Positions 1-12,100 of a stretch of DNA of 64,000 bases are shown piece after piece; the stretch's first letter is position 1; each line of letters starts with the position of its first letter. The notes beneath the pieces were generated by a model. The model was not told the DNA's origin and made no database searches. It was given only the letters and a program-made list of their open reading frames with translations. The stretch is taken from the NCBI GenBank assembly GCA_963820375.1, contig CAWFZX010000031.1, positions 1-64,000 of the forward strand, read 5' to 3'. The DNA is from AWTP1-13 sp963820375 (lineage in GTDB: Bacteria; Pseudomonadota; Alphaproteobacteria; Rhizobiales; Hyphomicrobiaceae). The translations under genes and the position numbers were made by a program.

Positions 1-605
1 TCGACGCGATTGCGCACCCGCATTTTGCGGAAGACGCCGGTCAGGTAGTGCTTGATGGTGCGGGTGTTGAGACCCAAGCGGTCGGCGATCTCCTCGTTGG
101 TGAGGCCTTCGGCGAGGTGGTCCAGCACCTGCTTGTCCCGCGCCGTGAAAACCAGCTCCTTGTCTTTGCTGGGCCGGAGCGACTGACCCTTGTCGCGCAA
201 GAGCAGGCGAGTGGCCAAGGCGGGGGTGATGTAGGGCTGGCCATCAAAGATGCCTTCGAGCGCGGTCACAAGCTCGACGGCGCCGACACCCTTCAGGATA
301 TAACCATGCACGCCGATGCGGAGCGCCTCGGCGATATCCTCCTCGTCGCTGGAGCCCGTCAGGATCACCACCTTGGCACTGATCGGGTTTGCCAGGATGC
401 GCTCGGCCAGCCTGATGCTCTCCCCCTCGCCGTCGATGTCCATCAGGACGATCTCCGGTTTTTTCTTGAGGGCAGCCTGGCAGGCTTCCTCGGTGGCGTC
501 CCCTTCGGCGACAATGGCCAGTTTGGTGCCACCCAAAGCGTCATGGATGCCGCGCCGAAACAGGGGGTGATTGTCCAACAGGGCAACACGAATGCGGTCA
601 GCCAA
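1..605 (-). CDS. LuxR/NarL-type two-component response regulator (C-terminus cut by window edge)
   Basis: Cytoplasmic transcription factor expected to be switched by phosphorylation. The N-terminal receiver domain has the acidic pocket residue in LLDNHPLF, the phospho-acceptor Asp56 in VLMDID, and the switch Lys in YILKG. The C-terminal part is a LuxR-type helix-turn-helix ending, at the window edge, with TIKHYLTGVFRKMRVRN, so only a few residues should be missing. I chose a TTG start at 605 because a CTGGAGG ribosome site lies just upstream on the minus strand; there is no ATG in the right place. The start overlaps the last codons of the sensor gene by eight bases, so the two are translationally coupled. 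Family assignment is firm; the regulon is unknown, though the giant peroxidase gene lies just beyond the sensor. Confidence 0.85.
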   Translation of the reverse strand, partial: MADRIRVALLDNHPLFRRGIHDALGGTKLAIVAEGDATEEACQAALKKKPEIVLMDIDGEGESIRLAERILANPISAKVVILTGSSDEEDIAEALRIGVHGYILKGVGAVELVTALEGIFDGQPYITPALATRLLLRDKGQSLRPSKDKELVFTARDKQVLDHLAEGLTNEEIADRLGLNTRTIKHYLTGVFRKMRVRNRV

Positions 606-1970
606 GGGGGGCCTCCAGCTCAGCGATTTTGAATTGCGCCGTATAGGACACGGCGTTGGCATGGGTCTTGATCAGGAGTTCGCCACCGATCGCTTCGACG
701 CGGTCGTGGAACGTGCGTAACCACTGTGGGTCAGGGGACAGCGAAGGCGCCGCACGTCGCACTTCGACTTGCAGCACATCGCCACCGCATTCGGCCCGCA
801 CCGCTTGCGGTCCCGTCCCCTGAGCCAGCGCCTCGCGCACGAACCGGTAAAGGCAGGTCTTGACGGAAAAGGGCACTTGCGATGGGAGGGGCGCCAGGTC
901 ACAGGCCACTGAACTCCCGGCGCGGCGCTCATGGCGGCGCACCGCCGTGGTGATCGTGTCGGCCAGCGACAACTCGTAGAGTTTGGAAGGAACGAGGCTC
1001 TCGGAAAGGTTGCGGATGTCGTCGAGCGCCTCGTTGAGCGCGCCGCGGATTGCCTCGACGTCTTCCCGCTTGGCATGAGCCGACAGGTCGACTTTGGCAA
1101 GCAAGGCACGCAGGGAGTCGAGCTTCAGCAAGGCCACGCCCACGAGCTGCACGGGTCCTCGGAAAAGCTCCGTGCCCACGCGGCGCATGTGCATCTCGTT
1201 CATGTCCGAGACACGGCGGTTGGCGTTCCCGACCCGCAGCCGGAACTCATTTTTTTCTTGGTTGGCGCGCGAAACCTCACTGGCCCCTCGGCGCGCCAGG
1301 ATAAAGAGCAAAGCGATGAAGCCTAACGGCGCTGCCACCGAAAACCAGCCAGACCAGGGCCTGCACCGTGCAGCACCTCGTAGTAGAGCTCGGTGGCGAC
1401 CTCGTAGGTTTCCACCAGCGCAATGATGCGACCGGTTCCGGCCTGACGCAGCGGTGCATAGACTTCCAGCACATGCACGCCGAGCGCCCGGATCTGGACC
1501 TCATCGTCGCCGTCGAGGTGGCTCAATTCGGTGGTCACGCCGCCTTGCCAGGCGCGGGCCCGGGCGGGTGACAAGGGAAAGCGACGACCGATCATGTCGC
1601 GGCTATTGCTGTAGATGATCTGATCGTCGACCCAGATGCGAAAAGCAATGATGGGACGGCCGATCGCGGTTGGCGCGAACAGGCCGTCCAGTTCCTTTTT
1701 CTTGATTTCGGAGAGGGTCGACTGCCCGGCCAGTTCCTGCACGCGCGGGGCCACGAAACTATCGGTGAAGAGGGCGACTTCGGCCCCGTAGCGATCAACG
1801 ATCGCCGTGCCGATCTTGCCGCTGACGGAGGCCGCTATGAAGGCCGTACCACCCAGCAACACGGCCGACGCGATGACGACGGTGCGATGCAGAAAGCTGT
1901 AGCCGGCCCATTGCGACATGAACTGTCGGGCGGGGAGCAGGCACCAGCGCGCAAGGACCATGGCCATCAT
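598..1970 (-). CDS. Membrane sensor histidine kinase with degenerate catalytic domain (one frameshift)
   Basis: Two open frames, 1323-1970 and 598-1338, read as one sensor of about 457 residues if one base is missing near 1350-1360. The first frame gives a membrane helix (residues about 29-49) and an extracytoplasmic sensor region. The second begins inside the second membrane helix (WFSVAAPLGFIALLFIL) and continues into a HisKA_3-like dimerisation helix and an ATPase-like tail. Two features are odd. Where the family has ELHDGPxQ this protein has ELFRGPVQ, so the phospho-acceptor His is Phe. The N-box keeps YRFVREAL but lacks the Asn pair, and no DxGxG box is visible. It may be a non-catalytic sensor or a phosphatase-type partner of the adjacent regulator. 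The start at 1970 has no clear ribosome site. Confidence 0.7.
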
Positions 1971-2135
1971 TGTGCAACATTAGTGCAGCGAAAGAGATTC
2001 GAAAATCGTCTCTAAGTCCAATCGACTTGCCCGAAAGTACAGTCTAAGGGACTGTCTAGCCACGGCGATTGCAAGAGACAAACGGCGCTCAAACCTGTGA
2101 GGAAACGCGGGCGCGGCGGCGTCGACCGTTAAGGA

Positions 2136-2163
2136 GCGGGCGGCCTGCTTTGCGGCCGCCCGC
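2136..2163 (-). terminator. GC-rich stem-loop after the giant peroxidase gene
   Basis: A perfect 10-bp inverted repeat (GCGGGCGGCC / GGCCGCCCGC) with an 8-nt loop lies ten bases beyond the stop codon of the giant gene. On the minus strand it is followed only by TCCTTAA, so it is a weak intrinsic terminator at best. Confidence 0.5.
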
Positions 2164-2172
2164 CCTGGTCAA

Positions 2173-3126
2173 TTACGCCAGCAGGAAGTCTTGGATCGTG
2201 ATGGTATTGGCCCCGACCCCATTGACCCCCATCAGCGTGATCGTATTGAGGCCAATGGTGACCTGCGTGTCGGTGCCGAGATCGACGATGCTGACAAGGC
2301 CTGCGAAGTTGTCAGCGTCGACGCCAAGGCCCGAGATATCGAGTAGGTCCTGACCTCCTGTCGGATTGGCGTCGAAGCCGTTGATAACATCGGCGCCGAA
2401 GCCCGGACCGAAGATGAAGGTATCGGTGCCAGCACCGCCATCCATGATGTCGCTGCCGGAGCCACCGGTCAGGGTGTCGTTGCCGGCTCCGCCACTGAGG
2501 TTGTCGCCGCTCGCGCCACCGAACAGCTGGTCATTGCCGCCAGCACCGCTGAGGATGTTGCTGCCAGCGCCACCGGTGATGACATTGTTCTGGCCATTAC
2601 CGGTGCCGGTAAAGCCGCCCCCGCCCGTGAAGGTGAGGTTGTCGACGTTGTTGGCGAGCGTGAAGGCGGCGCTCGAGGTGACTACCGTGTCGATACCCGC
2701 GCCCGCCGCCTCGGTGATGGTATCGCCCGCGACCGCATTGTAGGTATCGTCGCCGGCCCCGCCGATCAGCGCGTCGTTGCCGGTGCCGGTCAGGGTGTCG
2801 TTGCCGGCCCCGCCGTTGAGGGTGTTGGCGGACGCATTGCCGATCAGCGTGTCGTTACCGGAACCACCGGTGACGTTCTCGATGTTGGCGATCGAGGTGA
2901 AGCCCGAGGCCGATCCCGTCAGGTTCACGCTCACGTCGGCGGTCGTGCCGGTGTAGTTGAGCGTATCGGTACCACCGGCAAGGTTGGCCGTGACCGATTC
3001 CACGCCCGAGAGCGTGCCGCCTTCGAAGGCGGTGAGCCCGAGGCCCGTGGTAAAGACGACATCCAGCACATCGTTGCCGCCGTTGGCGGTGATGTTGAGG
3101 GTGTCCGAGCCGCCATCGCCAGCCAC
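2173..3126 (-). CDS. Giant peroxidase, frame segment 4: final RTX repeats and C-terminal tail
   Basis: After the frame change near 3126 the segment reads GDGGSDTLNITANGGNDVL, then three more groups of RTX nonapeptides, and ends with a non-repetitive tail (ADVINGFDANPTGGQDLLDI through TITIQDFLLA). A repeat-poor hydrophobic tail after RTX repeats is the usual place of an uncleaved type I secretion signal. The stop codon is at 2173. Confidence 0.65.
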   Translation of the reverse strand: MAGDGGSDTLNITANGGNDVLDVVFTTGLGLTAFEGGTLSGVESVTANLAGGTDTLNYTGTTADVSVNLTGSASGFTSIANIENVTGGSGNDTLIGNASANTLNGGAGNDTLTGTGNDALIGGAGDDTYNAVAGDTITEAAGAGIDTVVTSSAAFTLANNVDNLTFTGGGGFTGTGNGQNNVITGGAGSNILSGAGGNDQLFGGASGDNLSGGAGNDTLTGGSGSDIMDGGAGTDTFIFGPGFGADVINGFDANPTGGQDLLDISGLGVDADNFAGLVSIVDLGTDTQVTIGLNTITLMGVNGVGANTITIQDFLLA

Positions 3127-6100
3127 CGCTATCGGCGCCGCCGCCCATGACATAGCTGAAGGTGTCGTTGCCAAGGCCACCGCTGAGGGTGTCGTTGCCG
3201 GCACCGCCCGTGATGGCGTCATTATCGCCCTCGCCGAAGATGGTATCGGCGCCGCCGCCGCCCAACAGGAGGTCATTGCCCGCCCCACCGTGGAGGACGT
3301 TGGCCGCGTCGCTGCCGGTGAGGCCGTCGGCACCGGATCCACCCGTGACGTTTTCAATGCCATTGAGCGTATCCTCGATGGCCGCCGCGGCCGAGCCACG
3401 GCGGGCCGTGCCGGCGGGTAGGTCGACGAACATGGCAACGCCTTCCCCGGCATAGGAGGCCGTGTCGATGCCGGCCCCGCCCACCAGGGCATCGGCGCCC
3501 AAGCCACCATTGAGGACATCGTTGCCGGCACCGCCGTTCAATGAGTCATTGCCCGTGCCGCCGGTGAGCGCGTCGTCGCCAGCACCGCCAGCAAGCGTGT
3601 CATCGTTGTCTCCGCCGTCGAGCACGTCGTTGCCACCGTTGCCGTTGAGCGTGTCGTTGCCGGCAAGACCGTTGAGCGTGTCGTTGTCGCCACCACCATT
3701 AATAGTGTTGTTGCCGGCGTTACCGGTGCCCGCGAAGGCACCCACGCCCGTGAAGGTGAGGGTCTCGACATTGGCGGAGAGCGTGTAGGCATTGAGGATG
3801 GTCTGCACGGTGTCCGTGCCCTCACCCAAGTTCTCGATCACCACGTCGCCGAGGTCATCGGCGAAATAGGTGTCGTTGCCGGTACCGCCGCTCATCTGGT
3901 CGCTGCCGGCGCCGCCGATCATCTGATCGTTGCCGGCGCCGCCATCGAGGATGTCATTGCCGGCAAGGCCGTTGATCGTATCGTTGCCGCCCTGGCCGAA
4001 GATGTGATCCTCGCCCGCCGTGCCAACCAAGTTGTTGGACGCATTGTTGCCAATGAGCAGGTCGCCTACAACGTCCGTCGCTGCTGATGTCACGATCTCC
4101 GTGGTGCCGTTGTCATCGACGAACGTCACAACGACGCGCAACCTGAGGCCGACTTGCGCTTGGGTGGGCACAAACAGCTGGTTCACGCCGCCAGGGATAG
4201 GAGTCCAGGTCACCCCGTCTGCGGACTGCTCCCACTGGAAGGTAGGTATGACCGTCCCGTCCACAAGACCCGCGGTACCGTCCGGATCAGCGATGGTCAG
4301 GAGGTTGACCGTTAGGGCTTCGCCTTCCGTTGGCGTCGTGTCGCTGATGGTCGGTCCTGCCGTTGGGGCGTCGTTGACATTGCCAACGGGCGCGGTCGGC
4401 GCCGAGAATACCTCCTCGAGCACGCCATTGCCGTCCTTGTAGAGGGCGCGGACGCGCAGCCTCAAACCGGTCTCGGCATCGCCAGGCGTGAAGGTTGTGC
4501 CGCCGGCACGTGCCGCTTCTCCCGCCGTTGGCTCGACAAGAATGTCCTCATAGGCGCCGCTATCAGGCGCGGTCTCCACCTGCCAGAAGTAGGCGACGGG
4601 TGCCGTGATTCCGTCCGCATCCGTTACGCCCGCGATCGAAACCGTGAGCGGTTGATCCTCGGTCGGTGTGCCGACGATCGTTGGCCCGCCGACCGGCTCA
4701 CTGTTGGCACCTGGCACCAGCACGATGGTCTGATCGGCAAACGACAGGCGCTCGATGTGCTTCAGCGTATCGACGCCGTCGCCACCCACCAGGTCGGTAA
4801 CCGTGACGACGTCCGTCGCCAGGATATCGAAGCTGTTGGGACCATCGGGATCGAGCGTTTTCAGGGCACCATTGATCCTGATCTCATACTGCTGCACCAA
4901 GGTTCCCGTGCCGTCATCGAGGAAGAGCGCACCGGAGAACTTGGCCGTGTCGAAGTTCGGCCCTTCGGCCGGCGGAACTTCGGTGGCGTATAGGATCTCG
5001 CGTACGATCTGCAGCTGCCCGGGATTGTAGGTCCCATTGAGCATGAATGGGACCAGCGGCTCCATGCTGTCGAAGCTGGCGAGCTCCGACCCCGACGGCA
5101 GGCCCGTTAGGGGATCGATGCCCGCCCTGACGCTAATGCGCACGTTGAGCCAGGCATCGCCGTCAATCACATCATCGCCACCGCGGCCTTCGAGAATGTC
5201 GCTACCATCACCACCAAGGATAATGTTGCCGCCGTCGAAGAAGGGGACTGGACCGGTTGTGTTGATGGTATTGCCGAGCAGCTCCTCCAGACCGTCGATC
5301 AGGTCGAAGTTGGTGAGCACGCTGCCGTTGGCGCCAGCCGCAGCAAGAGCGGCGGCATCGGCATCATCGCCCTGCAGCACGTCATCATGCGCCGAACCCG
5401 ACAAGCCCTCGACGAAATCGAAGCGCGTGAGAGCAGAGGCACCCGAGCCGGGTACGACAGGCTGATCGAAGAAGCGGTTGGTCAGGTCGATGGTGACGCC
5501 GAGCGTATCGTTCTTAAAGGTGGCCCAATCGAAGCCGGAAGAACCGATATAACGGTCGCCCATGCCGACGCTGCCGACCATGATGTCGTCACCGCCCTCG
5601 GCGTTGAACTTATCCATTTCGCCGCTGCCGATATAGACATCGTTGCCGGCGATCGGATCGTTGCCGAGCGGATCGAAGTTGTCGCCAGGCGCGCCGTCCG
5701 AGGTGCCATGCTCGATCCAGTCGTCACCCTCGTTGCCCATGTTCTGTTCATCGGCCTTGGTGCCGAAGATGAAGTCGTTGCCCTGGCCGCCGAACAACTC
5801 GTTGGCATCCTCACCGGTGACGATGAAGTCCTGGCCGAAGCCGCCAATGATCAGGTTGACGCCGTTGCCGCCGTGGATGACGTCGTTGCCGTCGCCACCC
5901 TGGATGTTGTCGTCGCCGCCAAGGTCGGTAATGATGTCGTCGCCGGCACCGCCGCGGATCTGGTCGTTGCCGTAGCCGCCATCCATGCGGTCGGCCCCTT
6001 CGTCGCCCCAGAGGGTATCGTCACCCTCGCTGGAGATCATGATGTCGTCGCCCGACGTACCGCCCAGCACGATGTGGTCTGGGCCGGTGTAGCGGAGATA

Positions 6101-9100
6101 GTTCGTATCTGGGCCGGCTGTGTCCGGGTTGTCGCGGATCACCAGCGGATCGAGCGGATCGCCATTCGTCGGATCGGCGCGGCCGTCGCCCCCAAGTCCG
6201 GTGTACTGCTTGGTCGGGTCGACCTCGAGCGTGAAGGCCGGGACCGAGAAGACAAGGCCGGGCAGATGGGTGACGTTGGTGTTCGCCATGATCAGCTTGG
6301 CGAACGAGTTGCCTTCGAGCTCGGCATTGAAGGCGAGCCCCGCGGTGCGCTCCAAGGTAGTAGAACCGGTCGCCGTCCTGCAGCTTCTCGAGCTGGTTCT
6401 CGAAGATGAAGTTGAAGGTGGAGCCCAGCATGCCGCCGAAAGGCATTTTCTCTTCCGCGAGGCCGCCGATCCACAGGTCGATATTGCCGAGACCCGTGGT
6501 GGTGACGCCATCCAAATCCGCGGATGGGCCAAGTTGCTGTTCGCCCAAGCGCCCGTACTGTTCAGGAAGTCGAGGCGATCGGCAGGCGCTGAGATCACCC
6601 GGTCATCGGCCGTCGTACTCGGATCTCCGAACACGTTGGCCGATGTGCCCATCACGATGGCGAAGGCAGCAGCACGTTTGCCTTCAAGCGTGGCTTCGCC
6701 CGTGATCAGAGAATGCGTGCCGTAGGCAGCGATGAAGTTGACCAGCGATTCGGGATGCTTCAAGTGCTGCACCAAGTCTGCCCAGCTCGTGTAGGGCTTG
6801 AGCTGGCTGTCCGCGAACTGGCCGTAGATCTCCTTGCGCACCGCGTTCAGAGTCGGAATCCCGGCGTCGCGGCCGCGTGCAAGGTTGATCGAGGGCAGGT
6901 CGAGCGGCAGGCCGAGCAGGTTGTTGCGCAGCGCTTCCGTGACGAACTCGTCGATCTCGTTGCCGGTCGTGCGCGTCACGCCGCGGATGATGGCGCTGGT
7001 GGCGTCCTCGGGCGTTGCGCCGCTGGCGGCGTAGGCCAGCGGATTGAGGAAGCCTCAATGAGACCGGGCTGCTGATTGCCAGCTTCGGTCGGATTGCCGT
7101 CTCCCACAACGTTGAAATCTTCGTCGAACCGATCGACCGTCTCGGTCAGCATCGAGTGGCCGAAGCGGTAGACCGTGTGCGCGAACTCGGCCACGATCGA
7201 CGCGTCGAGGTTGACGTCGTAGACCTGGGTCGGCGCAAAGAAGAGATCGACGTTGGGCTGAATGGTGCGCGCGAACTCCTCGAACACGAGATGCTGGTAC
7301 TGCATCTCGGTGCCGAACTTCGCGGCCTGGAACAGGCGTTCGCCATCCCAATCGAGGGCCGCAATTCCGGCCGGCGTGGTGGGCACAGCCGCGACATCGG
7401 TCCGCAGCCACTCGTTGAGGAAGTCGAGATCATTCGTACCGAGCACCGTCGCCTTGGTCTGATCGGCGAGCCGATTGTGCTCGGAGTGGAAGATGGCGTG
7501 GACGGTGGTGAGGCCGATGTTCTCGTTCACGCGGCCGTCGCCAGCAATATAGTGCGCGTCGAGCAGCTCGTTGTCATAGAAGCCGGTTGCCGGCGTGTTG
7601 CCGATGCTCGAGTCGCCATCGGGGGCGAGCGGGACGCCGAAGTCGTTGACCGGAACCGCGCTGTGCGCGATGTCGTTCAGGAAGGCGTGACCCGTGCGGA
7701 AGGCACCGACCGCAGCGAGATCGATGGGAACCCCTGGACTGCCTACGACCGTGAGATCATCGCCGGTGCCCGGTATGCCGTCCGCCCCGACCCCGACGAC
7801 CACCTGCGCGAAACCGTTGGCCCCAGGAATGAAATTACCGTACGCGTCGGTCTTCAGCAGCGGTACGTTGTTGAAGTCCGAATCCTTGAGGTCGATGCCC
7901 AGGAGCGCGCGTGCCTGAGCCTTGACCACGGCCCAGGTCGCCATGCCGCCGACGGGCACGTCGTCTGAGGTGAAGAATTGCCCGTCAAGCCCGGCTAAGC
8001 GATTTTCGATCAACTTGCCGGTCGCATGCGGCTTGCCGTCCGTGCCGATCTCGTAGGCGCGCAGGAACACCTGGTGCGACGGATGCGAGCTATAGGTCTG
8101 GTTCTGGTCCACGAACGGGGACGTGGTGTTCTGCCCCTCGTGATGGGTATCGTCCGCCGTACCCATGACCCCGTCCGCGCCTGGCCCGTCGAATTGGGTC
8201 GCCCGCGTCAGGACCATGAAGCGTTGGCCGGCCGGCAGATCGTCAGCGGTACCCAGGATGCCGTCGTTTCCTAGAACGAGCGGGTCGTCGTCCTTGAGCG
8301 GCATGAAGATCGTGCCGTTGCCGCCCTTGGTCACGAGATCGAGGCCGTGATCGAAGAACTGGCCGAAGAACGTGAACCACGCATTGAACGGCGCCGACAG
8401 GCCGGCATCTGGCGCAACGTTGTCGAAGAGGAAGACCTCTCGATCGTCGGCGTTGCCGAACTTGCCGTCGAGGCCCGGGCTGGTGACGATGTGTACGCCG
8501 TCCTTCAGGACGTCGTCGCCAGCGGAGCCATTGAAGTCGAGCACTCCGTTCCCGCCTGGATCGTAGGCGCTGGCATATGCTGCGGGATTGTTGGCCGTCT
8601 GGTCGACGATCAGATTGGAAATCGTGCGCACTTCCGAGTCGAAAACGTCTCCGCTGGTCTGATTGTACGATGTCGGCGTGCCAACTGTTTGTCCGCCCGG
8701 CCCATCCGGATCGAATGAAATCGGGTCGGCCGACTGGAAGATCGGGGTGGTCACGCGCGGGAAGAGATTGTCCGCGGCGCCGAACTCGGTCTGATCATGC
8801 CCGCCGAAATTGACCAGGTTGTTGAACGAGCCATCGACGGTGCGCAATCCGACCGCAGCGCGCACGTTCGGTACCAGCGAGAGTAGGTCCTCGCCGTCGG
8901 CATGGTGTTCAGCAACCTTGATCTGGTCGAGAATGAATTTGAGGTCCGAGGCTGCGAGATGAATCCCCTCACCGCCGGCATTGCCTTCCGTCAGGGCGGC
9001 CGGCGCCGTTGGTGGCGCATTGGGTACATCGATCACCGGATCGGTTGGCGCCGAGAACACGGTCTCCGCAACGCCATGAGCGTCGACGTAGATCGCTTTT

Positions 9101-12100
9101 ACGCGCAGTGCGAGACCGGCGAGATCGGGGGTGACCCGGAAGGAGGTGCCATTGGCGCTTTGAAACGCGAGATCGCCAACGGGCGCGGCGATGATGTCCT
9201 CGAACACGCCGGAACCGGGGTTGGGCTCGAACTGCCAAACGTAGCTGACAGTTCCGGTGATCGCACCTGTCGGATTACTCGCACTGGTATTGTCCGCGTC
9301 CGTCACACCAGCGATCGAGACCGTTAGCAAGTCACCCTCGGTTGGGGTTGTGTCGCTAATTGTGAGCGTGCCGACCGGCTCGGCGTTGAGCCCAGGCGTC
9401 AGAACAATGTTCCCGTCAGCAAACTGCAGGCGCTCGATATGTATCAGGCGGTCGACGCCATCGCGGTCGGCGACATTGTCGGTGACGGTGACGGAACCGT
9501 CGCCGTTCTGGCTGATGATGTAGTCGCCTGAAACCCCTGAGAACACTGCCGTATCGAAGTCACTGTCTGCGAATTTGATTTCGCGCACGGCGACGAGCTG
9601 ACCGGGATTGTAGACCCCATCGATCATCAGCTTGAACATTTGCGTCATGCTGTCGAAACTGGCGATTTCTGGGCCAGTGCCGTCAGGATTCTGCCGCACG
9701 CTGATGCGCACATTGAGCCAGGCATCACCGTCGATGACGTCATCACCGCCGCGGCCTTCGATAATGTCGCCACCGTCGCCGCCAAGGATGATGTTACCCG
9801 CCACGAAGCCGGCGTCACCCGTTGGAGTCGTGATGCCGACGCTGCTCAGTAGTTCCGCTAGCCCGTTGATCAAAGCCAGATTGGTGAGGGCACCTCCGGT
9901 TGCACCACCATGATTGACGATCGTGGTCGCATCGACGTTGTCGCCGCGCAGAATGTCGGTGAACGCGGTTCCCGATAGACCCTCTACTTCCGCGAAGCGG
10001 TCGAGGATCGATGAAGGCGAGGCCGCGAACGGTGGGGCAATGTGGTCGCCAAACTCGCCGACGCCGCCAAAAATGGCCAACGCCAGGTCGGCTGTGACGC
10101 CATAAAGGTCATTCTTGTAGGTGACCCAGTCGTAGCCGGACATGCCGTCCATCTTGTCCTGGGCATCGCTGCCCACGAAGATATCGTCGCCACCTTCGCC
10201 GATCATCTCATCGAAGCCGCCGCCGCCAATGAAGATGTCGTTGCCGATGACGTTATCGGCCAGCAAGGGGGCGAAGTTGTCCCCGGGCGCACCGTCCTGC
10301 GTGCCCCACTCAATCCAGTCGTCGCCTTCGTTACCGGTCGGCGGCAGACTGGTCTTTGCGCTGTAGATGAAGTCGTCGCCCAGGCCACCGAAGGTGGTCG
10401 AGATGTCCTCGGTGGTGATGATGAAGTCCTTGCCCGCGCCGCCCAGGATCAGATTGCCGATGCCTGCGGCTTCCATGTTGCCAGCCTGGATGACGTCGTT
10501 GCCGTCGCCGCCCTGCAGGTTGTCGTCACCACCCTCGTCCTGGATGATGTCGTCGCCGGCGCCGCCGAGCAGAATGTCGTTGCCGAAGCCGCCCTCGAGC
10601 CGGTCGTTGCCGGCATCGCCGTAAAGCGTGTCGTCGCCCTCGCTGGAGACGATGATGTCGTTGCCGGATGTGCCGCCGAGCACGACGTGATCGGGGCCCG
10701 TGTACTGTAGGTAGTTGCTATCCGATCCTGTCGTATTGGGGTTGTCGCGGATGACAGCGGGGTGAACACCTGGCCAAAAATCGAGATGCCGCCGTTGGTC
10801 GGATCGTCGCGTCCGTCGGACCCGAGCCCAGTGTACTGCTTGGTCGGATCGACCTCCAGCGTGAAGGCCGGGGTCGAGAAGATCGCGTCCGGCAGATGCG
10901 TCACGTCGGTGTTGAGCATGACGAGCTTGGCGAACGAGTTCTGCTCCAGCTCGGTCCCGAAGTGCATGCCCGCCGTGCGCGACAGATAGTAGAAGCGATC
11001 GCCGTTCTGCAGCGCTTCCAGTTGCGTCTCGAACACGAAGTTGAAGGTCGAGCCGAGCAGGCCGCCGAACGGCATGATTTCCTCGGCGAGGCCGCCGATC
11101 CAGAAGTCGATCGTGCCGAGACCGGTGGTGGTGACGCCGTCGAGGTCCGCGGGGTGGGTTCCGGCGCTGTTGGCCCAATCGCCGGTGCTGTTGAGGAAGT
11201 CGACCGCATCCGGCGGCGCGCCGGAGCCACCCAGCACGATGGCTGCCGCTGCTGCCCGCTTTTCGTCCAGCGTCGTGGCGCTTGTGATCGAGGAGTGGGT
11301 GCCATAGGCGGCGATGAAGTTGATCAGCGATTCGGGATGCTTCAGATGCATGCCGAAGTCGACCCAATTGATATAGGGCTTCAGCTGGCCGTCGCCGGTC
11401 GCGTCGAAGAATTCCTTGCGCGCGGCGTTGAGGGACGGAATCCCGGCGTCACGGCCGCGCGCGATGTTGATCGCCGGCAAGTCGAGCGGCAGGCCCAGCA
11501 GGTTGTTGCGGACAGCTTCTGTGACGAACTCGTCGATCTCGTTGCCGACCTGGCGGGTCAAGCCGCGCACGATGGCGCCGGTCGCCTCCAAGGGTGTGTC
11601 CCCGCTAGCTGCATAGGCGAGCGGATTGAGGAATGCGGCGATCAGGCCGACTTCGGTCGAAACAAAGTCCGCGTCGAGCCGATCGAACTGCTCGGTCAGC
11701 ATCGAATGGCCGAAGCGGTAGACGGTGTGCGCAAACTCGGCAACGATCGACGGGTCGATCGTGGTGTCATAGCCGAGCGGAGCGAGGAACTCGTCCACCA
11801 TCGGCTGGACGGTGCGCGCGAACTCCTCGAACACGAGGTGCTGGTATTGCATCTCGGTACCGAACTTCGCGGCCTGGAATAGCTTCTCGCCGTCCCAAAC
11901 CAGATTGTTGATGGCCGGTCCAGTGGGCACAGCCGTGACATCGCCCAACAACCATTCATTGAGGAAAGCGACCGCATCCGCCTGCGATGCTCCATTTGCC
12001 AGCAGTCCCGCCGCATCGGCGAGCAGCACGTCCTTGGTGTGCTGGACGAGACGGTTGTGCTCGGAGTGGAAGATGGCATGGACGGCGGTTAGCCCGATGT

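Noticed and set aside
48..632. Plus-strand open frame of 194 codons opposite the response regulator
   Set aside because: It is antisense to a gene with clear receiver and LuxR motifs and has no recognisable motifs of its own.
5387..6409. Long plus-strand open frame rich in Val/Ala/Asp opposite the RTX region
   Set aside because: The GGxGxD codon pattern leaves the opposite strand free of stops; its sequence is low-complexity and unlike a protein.
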